Of a stretch of DNA of 64,000 nucleotides, positions 1-12,777 are shown one piece after another. A program made the translations under genes and the position numbers. Source of the DNA: Labia minor (lineage: Eukaryota; Arthropoda; Insecta; Dermaptera; Spongiphoridae); contig OY720346.1 of NCBI GenBank assembly GCA_963082975.1, positions 23,740,720-23,804,719 of the forward strand. The letters are read 5' to 3'. The notes under the pieces are model-generated. The model had not been told where the DNA came from. It searched no databases and saw only the letters and a program-made list of their open reading frames with translations. The first letter of the stretch is position 1, and each line of letters opens with the position of its first letter.

Positions 1-3000
1 GTTTTTTTACAATTAAATAGTAAATAAAATGATTTTTTTGTGACGCTTAAAAAAAAGTCATTGACTTCGCACTAATTATCTCATTACAAGGTCTCATTAT
101 TATTCATTTTATTTATTTTTAAAAACTGACGTTTAAAATAGGAATATATATTTAAAAAGTGAATTCCCTTTCATTCATTTCATTCATCACACACACATTC
201 ACATATCTATTTACCTCAATTAGTACAATCAATCAATTATTTTTTTTATCTTTAAAGGCATTTAAATTATTTATAAAATATTCCAATAATAAGTATTAAT
301 TAGATTAGTTCATCATCATTATTTTTCTATCAATAAAACCAATCAAATTTTTATGAGAGGATGTTAATGCTATACATCCCGTTTAACTCTTTATTCTCTG
401 CTTTATCCTTGGTTTTATATGTTATTTATAAATTGTGCAAGAAAAAAAAATTCACTGTTCTTTGTGATTGATTGAAGAGCAGCTTTCGTTCAATTTTTAT
501 TTCAGTTTAAATAAAAAGTGCAAAGTATTTGCAACATCGAATGACGCTCTTCTTTTCAAAATAGTATCGTCTAATGATAGATTAGTACGGCTCATACTTA
601 TATAGCCAAGTAGGAGTACCGTTCCCCAGTAATTTAATTAGTTAAACGGTAGACGTCACATTGTTTTTTAATAAATCATATAATTCAATAGAGGCCTAGT
701 TGTATAGTGTTGAGCTTCTCAACAGTACAAGGGATTCACTATAACCTAACCACTTTAAAAAAGTTATAATATAAATTTTTTAATCAACCAATATCACATT
801 ATGATATAATATTTAATAAGAAAACATTTTTTTTAAATAAATATGAAAACCAACTAGAATAAAATAAACTTAAAATTAAATAAATATTAAATCTATTCGT
901 TTTATAATTAAATTTACTTGTTGGATTGTAGATCTTCAAATAATTTCTTCATAATAAATATTATTTTTACCTGAGTTTCAAACGACAAACAGAACCATTT
1001 GGTACACAATTTGAGTTAATTATTAATACATGTTATAAAATATTAAAAATAAGTATGTTTTATAATAAAAAAATATATAGAATATTGATCATTAAAAATT
1101 TATCTTGAAATTTGTTGTTAAAAATTTTACATTATGTAAAACAATATATTTTCTAATAATACACCTTAATAATTATTTTTATATAAGGACATGTCTGGTA
1201 TAAACCCCACCCATTTATCATCCTAAAATATTTCAGAAAGGTTGGCCAAAAAAATTGAAAAAAAAAAGTTGGATATGTGACAAATTGCCAGTTTTAGGGT
1301 TTTGGGCGCCCCGGGAAAATCAGAATTTGGTGACCTTCTTTACAAATTATCTTTTAAATAATGAATGTAATAAATTCATTTATAAATCGGCGCCCCTCAA
1401 AATTTGGCGCCCGAGCAGATACTTCCAATTAGCTACTATAAAAGCAAAAACAACTTTATAAATATCGCTTTTTAGGAAAATAAATTACATAAATTTTGTA
1501 TTATTGTAAAAATTAATAAATCTTAAAAATACAATTGATGAAGTAAAGAAATGACTTACATTAGATAAATATATTTACATTATATTCCCTTTAGTTTGTT
1601 TCTTGCAATATGTTTATATAATAGTTGTGTCTCTTTATAATTAATAATTTCATTCCATTTCATTCATTGATAGTATCAAAAAGAAAGAAAGGGCGGATGG
1701 TCATATAATATATAATCATAGAAAATTGGCCTTTTTTGCTTATAATTGCCCTTGTTAGATCATTATTAGCAAATTGTAGAATAATTTTAGTATTATCAAG
1801 AAAAATTTAAAGAACATTTCATGTAGAGTTTTAATGAAAACTTATACTTATCGCTAAAAGAAATATCTATAAAGAATATTTAATTCGATAAAAGTCAAAA
1901 AATACGTATATATTAAATATATTGTATATTGATAACTACTTTTTCAAACTTTTGTCCATTAATAAAAATATTGAATATTGAAAAAAAATTCATTAATATA
2001 ATACCGAAATGAATATCTCATTGAAATTGTTTTTATCTTGGTGGTTTGTTTATATAAAGATAAGTGTTAAAGGGCAAACTTGTTTAAATATCTACAATGT
2101 CAGTTTAATTTTTATGACATAAATAGGGAAGGAAATGAATGAAATATTTATTTGAATTCGAACTCTATGTAATCTATAAAATTATTTGATATGTTGACAT
2201 GTAATATAATACCTTATTTTACTAATAATATAAAAAAGCTTTAGATTAAGAAAACAGGATTATGATATTATGTTGTTTTTTGGTAATGTGTTTCCTAAAA
2301 TATAAAATATTATAAGAAATATAAAATTTTTAAGATGAAATAATATAAAAAAAAAATTATAATATAAATTATTAATAGGATATGAATAAGTTTTTCTTTT
2401 TTTTATTGAAAAAAAAATTAACTAGGCCAGGAATTGGAATATAAAATATATTTAATATATAAAATATTGTTGATTTGATATAAAAAAAATATTCTATTAG
2501 TTTTAATTTCAACTCTATAAAAACAACATTCTAATATATTCTAGTTTAGTTTTTATATAAATATATTATTAGAGCCAAGTGAGATATATAAAGTCTAATA
2601 CGTGTATATTATCAAGTATTGTATAGTAAAGTGTGAGATGTTTGGCGTTTTTTAACGGGGCAACATTTTTCCCCCCTAAGCTCGAACTAGCTTTACCTAA
2701 CTTCCTGTTTTGCCACCTGTTCCTATCTCCCCTCCCTTAACTAAAATTCAAAGCTCTTCGTCAAAGATCCTAGATTTTAACGGACCTATACACAGTTGCC
2801 GGATACGTCAAATGACGAAATATATTATCTTATCGTAGAGAAACAGGATATATATATATTTATATATATATATGCGCTGGCATGCACTAGACTTCCGATT
2901 GAATTCAATAAAATATAGTAATTTAAGATTAAATTTACTTAAATATATTTAAAATTATCAAATATACTAAAAAATAATTGTAACGGACAAAGTATTTATA

Positions 3001-3210
3001 TTCTTAGTTATTTTTTTTTTATTATACATTTTATTTTGTTTATCTATTTTTTAGTTTATTTTGTTTTTCTATTCCCCTATTTTATTAACAAAGTTATTTG
3101 ATCGCATTATTCTTAAAATGTAATATATATATAGATATTATATTTCACATAAGGGGAGGGACCATCCCTCCAAGTTTTAATATTTTTAGACAGTTGAGAA
3201 TGGACAGTGG
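1..3210. other. AT-rich non-coding stretch
   Basis: No credible exon or RNA gene is visible. Long A and T runs dominate. Two slightly GC-richer patches stand out: 1190-1460, which repeats the motif GGCGCCC three times, and 2630-2830, which has no recognisable coding frame. A short TA tract lies near 2850-2874. The small ORF starting at 1255 falls in the first patch and looks like nothing known. Confidence 0.6.
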
Positions 3211-3504
3211 AACTAGTGAGATATCATCCTGATATGACCTGGTATTTATCACGTCCCGTGATATAATTATTTTGTATATAATCATTTTTATTATCACACC
3301 CTGTGATACAGTTTAACTAGTGATATCATCCCGATATGACCTGGTATTTATCACGTCCCGTGATATAATTATTTTGTATATAATCATTTTTATCACACCC
3401 TGTGATACAGTCGAACAAGTGATATCATCCTGATATAACCTATACTTATCACGTCCCGTGATATAATTATTTGTGTATAATCCTTATCATCACCCCCTGT
3501 GATA
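3211..3504. repeat. Hairpin-rich minisatellite, about three ~100 bp units
   Basis: Units start near 3211, 3315 and 3414 (periods about 104 and 99 bp). Each unit carries two near-perfect short palindromes, TATCACGTCCCGTGATA and TATCACACCCTGTGATA, plus a conserved GATATCATCC block. The third copy is the most diverged and truncated. The spacing of paired hairpins in every unit suggests the folded structure was inherited with the repeat. It could be U3 repeats of a decayed LTR element, because leader-like repeats lie 200 bp downstream; that is inference. Confidence 0.85.
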
Positions 3505-3689
3505 ATTATTTCTGCTAATTCCAGTGACAATAGTGAATTACATTTTCTTATTTGTTTCTATTTAAAATTTGTATATTTAATTTGTTAATTTTTTGATCTA
3601 TTTAATTAAAGTAAATTAATGTGAACATTATTATTGTGTTTTCCCTTTTCCCTTAATTTTTCAACACTATTTTATACTTTGGGATATCC

Positions 3690-3927
3690 AAAGTTGGCGC
3701 CCATCATTAACTTAACATAATTAACAATTCGCGGTCATCGTGGATCATTACAAGTGCCCCATACTTAGATCCCCTTATAAATTGGCACCCAACGTAAGAG
3801 GATCGTCTACAAAGTGACCCCAACTTGAAACGGTCCTATTTACAAAGTGGCAGCCCAACGTTTGGCTCGATTAGTCCTCCTTACAAAGTGGCAGCCCAAC
3901 GTTTGGCTCGATTAGTCAACCTTACAT
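3690..3927 (+). repeat. Primer-binding-site-like leader repeats
   Basis: TGGCGCCCA occurs at 3695-3703, TGGCACCCAACG at 3783-3794, and a 51 bp unit beginning TACAAAGTGGCAGCCCAACG is duplicated at 3841 and 3892. TGGCGCCCAACG resembles tRNA primer-binding sites that follow the 5' LTR of some LTR retrotransposons. No LTR pair, gag or pol is visible, so this is at best a leader relic; the tandem duplication itself is certain. Confidence 0.4.
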
Positions 3928-5023
3928 AATAAAATATTAAAAAATAAATTAATCAATCATTAAAAACCAATGAATGATTTACAAAAATTGGTTCAAATTT
4001 CTTTATAATTTAATAATAATCAAATATATTTAAATTTATTTACAATTTTATAAATTTAATTTTTTATATATTATATTAAAAATTATTATTAGAAATATAA
4101 TGGAAAATGTTTTTATTTTAAATTAAATTTATTATTGTTTATTTAAGTATATTTGGTTTTGAGTGTTTCTTACAAATAGAAAACGGTCTTTGATTTTTTA
4201 ATAAAGTTTTATTTTTCTGAATTATTTTCAATTATTTTTTTGAATATTTTTATTATTAACTTTTATCATTTCCCTAATTTTGAATATAACGATTAAAAAA
4301 ATTAATTAGTATAATAATTAAAATTAGTTTAATGATTTCCAGAAAAAGAGATAATAAGAAATTCTTATCATTAATTTGAATTCATATGAATGGAATAGAT
4401 TTATAAAAATAAATAGAATCCTTTACTGTAAGAAGAGAAATCGATTTAATTGATTCTTTAAAAGTGTCTGTAATCTTAATCCCTAATCTACAATCGTCAA
4501 ATCACCAAATGATTACTATTTATTATTTATAGATTTTTTTAAACTTGATAGATAGATCTAAATTTTCTTGAGCGCTCGATTAAAAGCTGTTAGAGAGAAA
4601 GCTTATCTTGCAGGTGTTGGATGTGTTGCATTATAAAATAAACCTATGCATTCAAGGAAGGACAAATCTGAATCAATACTTTTTCATTATGTCTCGAAAT
4701 AAACCATGACCTTTTTAAAATAACCTTTTCTAGATATTTGATAGAAAAGATGTTTTTATAAAAATATTTGTTCAGTTTTTTTATTGTTTTTTTATCAATT
4801 TTTTAAAACAACCATCTCCCATTATCCACCCTTCTTTTATACAAAAATGTCACAAATGTTTTATATACATATAATTTCTATAACAAAAGAATTGAATTAT
4901 TTTTGTATATATACTATAAACCAACAAACGTATTCACCAAATAGTTACACCATCTTGGGAATATTTTGTAAAACTTCTCACTAAATTATTATAATAAACT
5001 TGTGCATTTTAAAGCTTAAAAAA
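3928..5023. other. AT-rich non-coding stretch
   Basis: Nothing recognisable. The ORF at 4784-4984 is composed of AT-rich codons with no family resemblance and is judged fortuitous. Confidence 0.6.
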
Positions 5024-5634
5024 TCGGGAGTGTCCTCCCCTAGACTTTCCCGCATATAAATAGGTAATTAGGTTATTATTATTATGTTTTAACAACAATA
5101 AAAATAAACAAACTAATTAATTTAAATTATAAAGTAAAGTGGTTTAACACTATTATATATATTTATAATTTATATAGGTAAAATGTCACTTCCGGTAGTC
5201 AGATCATGATGAAATTTGGTATCTGAATTTTTTTCATATTTTTAAATCTATATACAAAATATGAAGCAAATATCTCGAAGCAAACGGGTACTTTACTTGA
5301 AAGGTAAGCGCAACCAGTGTAGGTAAAGTACCACTTCGGGTTAACCGATTTTGACGAAATTTTGAAAAAAATCTACAAACTGTGAATAATATCGGTGTAC
5401 CAAATTTCGAAGTCCTAGCTTGATTAGTTTCTGAGTAAATTTGCTCACAGACAAACATTACATACATCCATACATCCATACATCCATACATACACACACA
5501 CACAGACATAATTCGAAAAATGGTATTTTCCGACTCAGGGAGGTCTAAAACGTCAAGATCTATCGAAATCTCGAAGTCGAAATTTTTGACGATTCCAATA
5601 CTTCCCTTATGAGAAGTATGCGGGAAAGTAAAAA
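5024..5634 (+). mobile_element. HINE-1, non-autonomous Helentron-like element
   Basis: The 5' end has a hairpin GGGAG-TGTC-CTCCC (5026-5039). Four bases later comes the subterminal repeat ACTTTCCCGCATA (5044-5056), whose exact reverse complement TATGCGGGAAAGT lies at 5617-5629, followed by an A-run. A 3' hairpin, ATACTTC/GAAGTAT (5598-5619), overlaps it. The interior holds a CATA/CATC microsatellite (about 5457-5506) and the phrase GATGAAATTTGGT shared with HINE-2 and HINE-3. This layout is that of DINE-1/HINE elements, which depend on Helentron proteins. No coding capacity; the minus-strand ORF across it is a by-product of the microsatellite. Confidence 0.7.
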
Positions 5635-6978
5635 GACTGATAAATGGAGTACTAAATCAAATTGTATTATCTATATCACATTTTCATTACTCGTTTAAAA
5701 AATGTTTTTTTTCTCTAAGAGTAAGGGTTAGTGATTGAAACGTAGAAGTGTCTATTATAATTAACTAATTGAAGAAAAAGACTAGTGAATGCAAGTAGTA
5801 TTATCACTAGCTATGGATGATGATTATTCTCTATTAATTTTAACACATAAGATATTTAAAAGGCATGAAAAGATCGAAGTTGTTTTAGGAAAACGTATAT
5901 ATTAAAATTAATTTATTTAATAAATGTATCAAATACTATTTAAGTATTTTATCATCAATGAACCATAAAAATTAAATTTATTATATTTTTGTGGAATATT
6001 TATTATTTAATTAACTAATTTATTTGTTTCTTAATTTTTTTTTGTCATTAAATTAATTTACATAATGTTAAAATAACAAGGATCATATATCTCATGATGT
6101 TCATCAATTTAAAACATTTTAGAACTCATTTTGTTAATGTTTAGGATTAAGTAACATAAATGAGTTAAAAATTTTAATAATTATATAAAAGATAAATATT
6201 AATAATATTAATAATAATTAATACTACTTTTATTTAATTATAATTTAATTCACATAGACACCTGTTGAGGGAATCATAAAATAACAAGGATTATATATCT
6301 CATTCAAATTCAATTGTACTATTACAATTGAATTTGAAATAAGAACAAATATCTCTTTATTTAAGAAATTGCAATAATAATATGTTGGATTAAATAATTT
6401 ACTACCTACACAAATTCTACATACTATTATTTATTTGATAACCTTCAAATATATACATAATAATAGTAATCTAATCAGAACATGTAGAAAAAAATTTACA
6501 TATTAAATAGAAACTCGTTTGAATGTCTTAAAAAAAAACTTAGGATCCAAGTAAGCATATATTTATAGTCATATTAAAATGATATTTAAAGAAAGTAAAC
6601 TAACTTTATATTTTGTAATATATAATAAAAAAGAAATTGAATTACACGAAGTCAACTTTGACATTCATTGCAATTGGTTATGAATGAAGCAGACATTTAT
6701 TTTACAAACTTTTGTAAATTATTAATTTATTTAAAAAATTACTATAATTTTTCGATAACTTTACTCTAATTTAATCAATCCATAACATGAAGTATTAAAT
6801 AACTGGGGAAATTTTTGATTTTAATGTTATTTATCTAATTTTTATTTGACATATAACTGAAAAATTAAAGAAATTAATTAAAATTTATATTTATTTTAAA
6901 TTTACAAAAGACATGTGTATAAATTTTAATTTTTATGAAAAAATTTACCTTCAATTATTTATGATATGAATGGAAATT
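5635..6978. other. AT-rich non-coding stretch
   Basis: No gene. A 27 bp direct repeat (TAAAATAACAAGGAT... at 6069-6095 and 6277-6303) with one difference lies about 208 bp apart; its origin is unclear. Confidence 0.6.
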
Positions 6979-7602
6979 AGCTGGAGTGTCTCCACTTGAC
7001 TATCTCGCAATTTGAATTGGATTAAATAACATAATAAATTATATTTAAATTAAATTGAATTAATTATAAATTATAAATTAATATTAATAGATAATATTTA
7101 TTAAACCAGCGCATGTTTGGCTCTTTGTTGATGGCACCACGTCACATGTTGGCGCGTGAGAATTGCAGTGTTAAAAAATTAATTCTGGTAATTTCAGCGA
7201 ATCAATCAAGCTGAAATTCTATATATAGCAGTTTTATACAATCTTTAATCATGTGAAAAATTATCAAACATATATCTTTATTTTTACGGTCACTTTAGAG
7301 GAAAAAAAATCAAAACGTTGTAGGTAATGACCCTCTTCCGGTTGAGCTACATTTTTCAAAAGTTGATAGAAAACTACAAATTTTGAATAATGCCCCTGTA
7401 CCAAATTTCATGATTCTAGCTCAAATCGTTTTTGTGTAATCTTGTCTACACACACAAACACAAACACACACACACACACACACACATTTTTCCCAATCTT
7501 AGTGAAAATGATTCAGGAACCTTCAAATCGTATAAAAACATCAAAATCTCAACATCGAAAATTTTCGTTATCGCAATACTATCTCTGGCGAGATAGTAAA
7601 AA
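6979..7602 (+). mobile_element. HINE-2 copy 1
   Basis: 5' hairpin GGAG-TGT-CTCC (6983-6993), subterminal repeat ACTATCTCGC (6999-7008), inverted copy GCGAGATAGT (7588-7597) and an A-run. The 3' hairpin ACTATCTC/GAGATAGT (7578-7597) shares its right arm with the inverted repeat. A CA microsatellite lies near 7450-7485. It differs at a handful of positions from the copies at 30122 and 51802, so it appears the oldest of the three. Confidence 0.75.
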
Positions 7603-9151
7603 GTAACTTATAATTAAAATAGGTAGGTATATATTTATAAATTATAATAATTAAAATTAATTAATTATTAAAGATAGTAAGATGCCATTTTTTTATATAT
7701 GTATAATGAAGGACATATTGATGTGTTTTAAAGGACATCATTTAAAAAGAATGGTAATTGATGATTTGCTAATTTAAATTCTTTCTAAATTGTGCTATAA
7801 TTTGTTGAACGAGATAAATTTAGAACTAGGTAAATGGGCAAATTTTAAAATTCCAATGGCATTTAAGTTAATAATAATCAGTATACTACTTTATGATTAT
7901 AGGTTATTATTATTTATTCAAGGATAATTTATTTGGCATGACATAATAAATAAAATAATTCTTAACATGTGCTTCTAGACTAATGAATTTTATATTTTAA
8001 AATCAAATATCAAGTGAATTATTAATGGAAAATATTGTTGTGGTTGAAGGTTTTATTTATTTTTCTACTACTGGGGTTCTATTCTCGGCACTTAATCTTT
8101 TTTTTTCTTGATTTGGAATTTTTATGAATATTTTAATAAATCAAATCTATAAAGATAAATATTACTTTTAAAAAATTATATATTTTTATAGGTAATATTA
8201 AAAATTTTAAATAATTATATTTATTAACATATTACTATGTAAGCTTGGGGTAATCCGTGAATTTACATCTAAATATTGGGTGACCAAACGTCTCGTTTTA
8301 AAAAAGCTCAAACGTTTTCTGGACTAAGCTTTTGAACATTTCCGAATTTTTTTCAAAATTTTTTCAATTTATTATTTCAAAAATAAAAATAAAATTTTCA
8401 ATTTTGAAAATTACTTTCATGTTTAACATCTAAAATTGAAATGAAATATAAACTAAATATATTATATATATATATATATATATTTAAAGAAATAATTTTA
8501 TATAATAATAACTAAATAACTGATATATTTAAACTAAGGTAATATTAAAACTTACATATAATTGAGTTGGAATCTAAAATTTGAATAATTCTATTTATAT
8601 TGTTGAATTTTATAGTTTATTCGTATAATAAATGACAAGGAGTAAATTAATATATACTATATTTATATATAAATATAGAAGGTGTTTAAAGGGATTAAAA
8701 TATTTTTATTAAATTATTTCACTAATTATTATCATCATTAATATATAGATATGAATTAATTAATTACGATGTATTTTTCATTTCATTTAATTTGAAAAAT
8801 AAATGATTAAACCTTAACATTTAAATATATACCCTACAAATTTTAAATTGAAAACTGATGAATGTAAAAAATTAAATAATTATTGGGATAAGAGGGAAAA
8901 AAAATGATAATTATTTTTATTATGATTAATATATGTATGTTTCAGGTGATTAATAACTTGATCATACCAATTAATATTAAAAGAGATCAATCAATCAATT
9001 AATTATTTAATTAAATATTTAAATGCTTGGAAAATAAATGATGAAAAACAAACTTCAAAATTAAATAAGGTAAATATTTACATCCATGGTTCCGAGATAG
9101 AAATGATTGTCCCCAAGAGGACGATACCTTCAACCAAGCTTGGCTTTAGGT
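7603..9151. other. AT-rich non-coding stretch with a MITE fragment
   Basis: Mostly AT-rich filler with a TA tract near 8462-8482. At about 8276-8375 the sequence GGGTGACCAAACGTC and its flank resembles one end of the AGGGTGACCA MITE found complete at 42685 and 55678; only one end is present. Confidence 0.5.
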
Positions 9152-9441
9152 CAAGAGATGGCGCGGCCTTCACCATTATTTTTGCTTTGCCCAGTAGATA
9201 GCGCAATTAAATTAATTTTTTTGAATGACTTTAGTATGAATTTAACTTTTTCTAAAATAAAATAAACCGAATTTAAAAAACCGAAAAAGCGTTGAAATGA
9301 CATTAGTATGAATTTAACTTAAATGTTTAGGGAAATTTTGCAATTATCACTAATTAAAAAAAATTGTGTTAATATATATTTCAATTCAAATGGTATATAA
9401 TTGCGCTATCTACTGGGCAAGGTGAAGGTCTCGCCCTCTTG
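9152..9441. mobile_element. MITE with long terminal inverted repeats
   Basis: The left arm begins CAAGAG (9152) and includes GGCCTTCACC and TTGCCCAGTAGATAGCGCAA. The right arm is its inverted counterpart, TTGCGCTATCTACTGGGCAA, then GGTGAAGGTC and ending CTCTTG (9441). The left arm has about ten extra bases between the two blocks. An internal direct repeat (TTAGTATGAATTTAACTT at about 9230 and 9303) is present. No coding sequence; superfamily unknown because no clear target duplication is seen. Confidence 0.7.
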
Positions 9442-10818
9442 TGATTATAAGTCATACTATAACTGTCAAAACATGGCCCCCCACCCCCAATTTATATGCA
9501 AATTATATTAATTTTTCTCTTTTCCAGAAAATATTTCATATCAAAAATCAATCAAGATAATCTAAGGTACGCACTGGTATTTTATTTTTTTCAATTCGTT
9601 GAGGGAAGGACTAAATGATACCAGTACCCAAAATAAATATTGAAGCAGCAATAATCATTTTAGACTGTCAACATAACTACATCCCAAATCCAAGAAAAAA
9701 ATATTTATTTTTTCAGTAAAAAAATAAAAATGACCATATTGCAAAATGAAGGGATGAATTTCTTTAAAAAAAAAAAAAAAAAAAGATATCAAGACAGGCG
9801 TCAAAGAGTTATCTGACTGTTTGGTGATAAATTTCTAAAATGCCAATTCCAATTAAGATTAAAAGGAACCTGAGGGTGGTTATCGAATCAAGAGATGATT
9901 AATAATGTTGTGGTTCCATCATCGTTTCTATTTAAAGATTAGATTCAGGTCAATATATAAAAGAGATAATATTAATGATAAATAAACTATTCAACGCTTA
10001 TTTTTAGTAGAAAAAAAATCGTTAAAGAGATAAAATTGTCTCTTTCACGTTTCCTTTTTGACGGCAAGGCAGAAGTTCAAGGTTTAATCGTCTAATCGTG
10101 TTTTCAGTTGAATGTATTTTAAGAAATGATCTATTTTCATTTCTTGATAGGAATGTCTTCGACAGTTTCCATTAATTATCTAATAAATAAATAAATAAAT
10201 AAAAGAAGAAAAGTATTTTTGCTGGAATTAAATATCTTCATTAAATCTAGAGTATCCTATATATGCCCTTTAAATGAAAAATTGTTTTAAAAATTTAACA
10301 TTAATAAATTTTAACATTTCCAGTTATATTTTTCATAAATGTACATCACAAAGAGGAGAAATATGTTTTACTATAACTGAAAAACATGAAAAAATACATT
10401 TATTTGTTGCGAATAAAAGGCATGAAATTTTGAAAAATGGAAATTTAATCAAAACAAGTAGAAAAGCAAATTAGATTAAATAGTCAATTTTTGTTATGAA
10501 CAAAAATATGATTATTGAATCATTCAAAATATTGTCATTTTAGAATATACAGTTTTTATTTATTTATTTTTACTATTTCGTTACATATATATACGAGTAT
10601 ATTTGTTAACTTATATGAGACCAGTGTTTTGTTATTGGTAAACATATTTATGTTATTAACATAAACGTTATTTGCACAGATTCAAATGTTCAACATAGTT
10701 TTAATATAGTAACAATTTTGATTTCATCAATAAATTAAATAGTCAGTGTTATCTCTTTTATTTGTCTGATCATGTATCGAGGTTAAGGTGAAATAATAAT
10801 GAATTTTAATAAAAATTA
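9442..10818. other. AT-rich non-coding stretch
   Basis: Contains an A-run at about 9767-9784 and an AAAT microsatellite near 10183-10206. The 66-codon ORF at 10274 has no recognisable features and is probably fortuitous. Confidence 0.55.
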
Positions 10819-11712
10819 CGAGGTATGTTCGAAAAGTAAGGTACTTTGTATTTTTAAGAAAAAATATTTATTTATTTATCAATATTTATGTTGTCCTCTT
10901 CAAAGTAATCCCCCTCAGATACAATACACTTATGCCAACGATTTTTCCAATCCTCAAAGCACTTCTCATAAGCACTTTTCGGTATAGCTCTTCCAGCGAT
11001 TGAAGTCTTTATCTCATAAATCATTGCAAATCTCCGTTTCATAGGTCTCTTTAGTTTTCATGTTTAGTTTTAGTTAGTTTTTTAGTTATGACCCTTTTGA
11101 GTAAATCTGGGTCGTCGTTGACGTCATTCTACAGCTCTTGAGCGATGCTCATGCGACGGTTCTTTTGGTCAAAATTTAGCAATTTTGGAACAAAATTCGC
11201 TGACACATGTCTCATGCCCAAAACGTTAGAAAAAATTCATGGCACGAGCCAAGCGATATACCGACATCCTCAGAAACTTCTCTGATAGTGATTCGACGAT
11301 TTTCTTCACTGCTTGAACGTGTTCATCAGTTGTTGACATGCTTGGGCGTCCAGAGCGAGGCTCGTCATTGGCATCTTCCCGGCCATCTTTGAAGAATTTG
11401 TACCACTTGTAAACATTTTTTTTTACTCAGAACAGTTTCACCGTATGCCACTGTCAACATTTCAAGTGTTTCGGAGCACTTTATTTTATTTTTTGATCCT
11501 TTGATCCATATTTTTCAATAGCAAAAATCACCGAGCACGCAAAACACTTATAACCTTTACGCCTCTTACAACCAAACACAAAATGCTATACACTTGAAAC
11601 TTGGTACAGATGTTCGGGAAGAGTGTACCAACATAACAAAACAAAAAAAATCGATAAGCGATAGTACGTGGCCCGCAAAATTTGAAAAGTCACCTTACTT
11701 TCGAACACATCG
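10819..11712 (-). mobile_element. Internally deleted mariner element
   Basis: TA dinucleotides (10817-10818 and 11713-11714) flank terminal inverted repeats. The left begins CGAGGTATGTTCGAAAAG; the right, reversed, begins CGATGTGTTCGAAAGTAAGG. The transposase is on the minus strand. Near 10870-11050 it encodes a mariner C-terminus (motifs AIPKSAYEKCFEDW and RWHKCIVSEGDYFE). From about 11070 to 11410 it encodes mid and N-terminal parts (WYKFFKDGREDANDEPRSGR, then STTDEH, with frame breaks). The central part with the catalytic aspartates is missing between these blocks, and the remaining frame is broken. About 0.9 kb against roughly 1.3 kb for an intact mariner. Dead and non-autonomous. Confidence 0.85.
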
Positions 11713-12777
11713 TATTTGATTTCAAATAAGGTAATTTATATCAATATTAATTCTGTAGTTGAAGATAATAAACTTAAATTTGAATGTATTTAATGATCAA
11801 TTTTGAAAGAAATGAAAATAGGTCATATCTAAAAACATAATTGCAGTTAAAAAGATCAAAACATAAGTTTAATAAAAATATTTATTTTTTAAATGATATA
11901 ATTGATTTAAATAATTAATTAAAGAAAATCTAATTTTAAATATTTAAAATTTTATTTAAAAAACAATAATTTAATAAAAATAATGAATTAATGCAAATTA
12001 CAATATTTATTTATATTATGTTGCCAGAAGCTTTTATCACCAAATTAAAATAATATATACAATAAACAACCAAATAAATTGTATTCATACTACACCGGGT
12101 GTTTCAATTTAAATTATTTTTATTAAATGTTTATTATTTTTACCGACCGACGATAGTAAGGGAGGTATTTTTAAGTTTATGATCAGTTTTAAATTATAAC
12201 ATAAAATGTTTTAACAAGTCCCTATATTGAAATCAATTAATTTCCTAATTACATATCATATTTAATTTTCATCAATATTTTATTTTTATTGGATACAAAT
12301 ATGGTTATATATAAGATTAAAATTTAAAATGAAAGTTTTATATAACACACATTTATAGTTATTTCTTCTGCCTTGTATAGAATGTTAATCTCATCAGTTG
12401 TTTCTAGTCCTATAGCACTTTATTTTATGTCTGCAATGCAAAATACTGGATAAAACTATGTCACATTTACATACGAAGTGCAATGGAAACATTTGTAAAT
12501 TATTTATTTAAACCCATGCGTATATAAAATTACATTCGTATTTATTTATGTTTAATTATATTTTTATTATAAATATAATTCTTTAGAAATAATACATGAA
12601 ATGCGTGAGTATTGAGGTGTAAGAATTTTGATTAAATATTTGTGGGATTACAAATTTGAAATATCATCATCTTAAAAATATAATTTTCTTTAACTGTCAC
12701 GCATGGATTGAAAGTGAAGGGGAAAAATGATTCATTAAGGATATTCGTACTCAAAAGTATATATATATATATATATA
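11713..12777. other. AT-rich non-coding stretch
   Basis: No gene. It includes an isolated HINE-3 terminus, listed separately at 12139, and otherwise AT-rich filler. Confidence 0.55.
12139..12170 (-). mobile_element. Solitary HINE-3 3' terminus
   Basis: TTTTTACCGACCGACGATAG and the following AAGGGAGGTATT match the reverse complement of the last 30 or so bases of HINE-3. The match stops abruptly and no body or 5' end follows. Confidence 0.65.

Noticed and set aside
680..760. Possible tRNA-like sequence (GGCCTAGTTGTATAGTGTTG)
   Set aside because: A weak box A look-alike without a convincing box B or cloverleaf.
1255..1461. Small plus-strand ORF with WAPRENQN
   Set aside because: Lies over repeated GGCGCCC motifs of a probable repeat; no domain and no expression signal.
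5234..5509. 91-codon minus-strand ORF with a MDVWMYV-like repeat
   Set aside because: It is the HINE-1 body plus its CATA/CATC microsatellite read in reverse.
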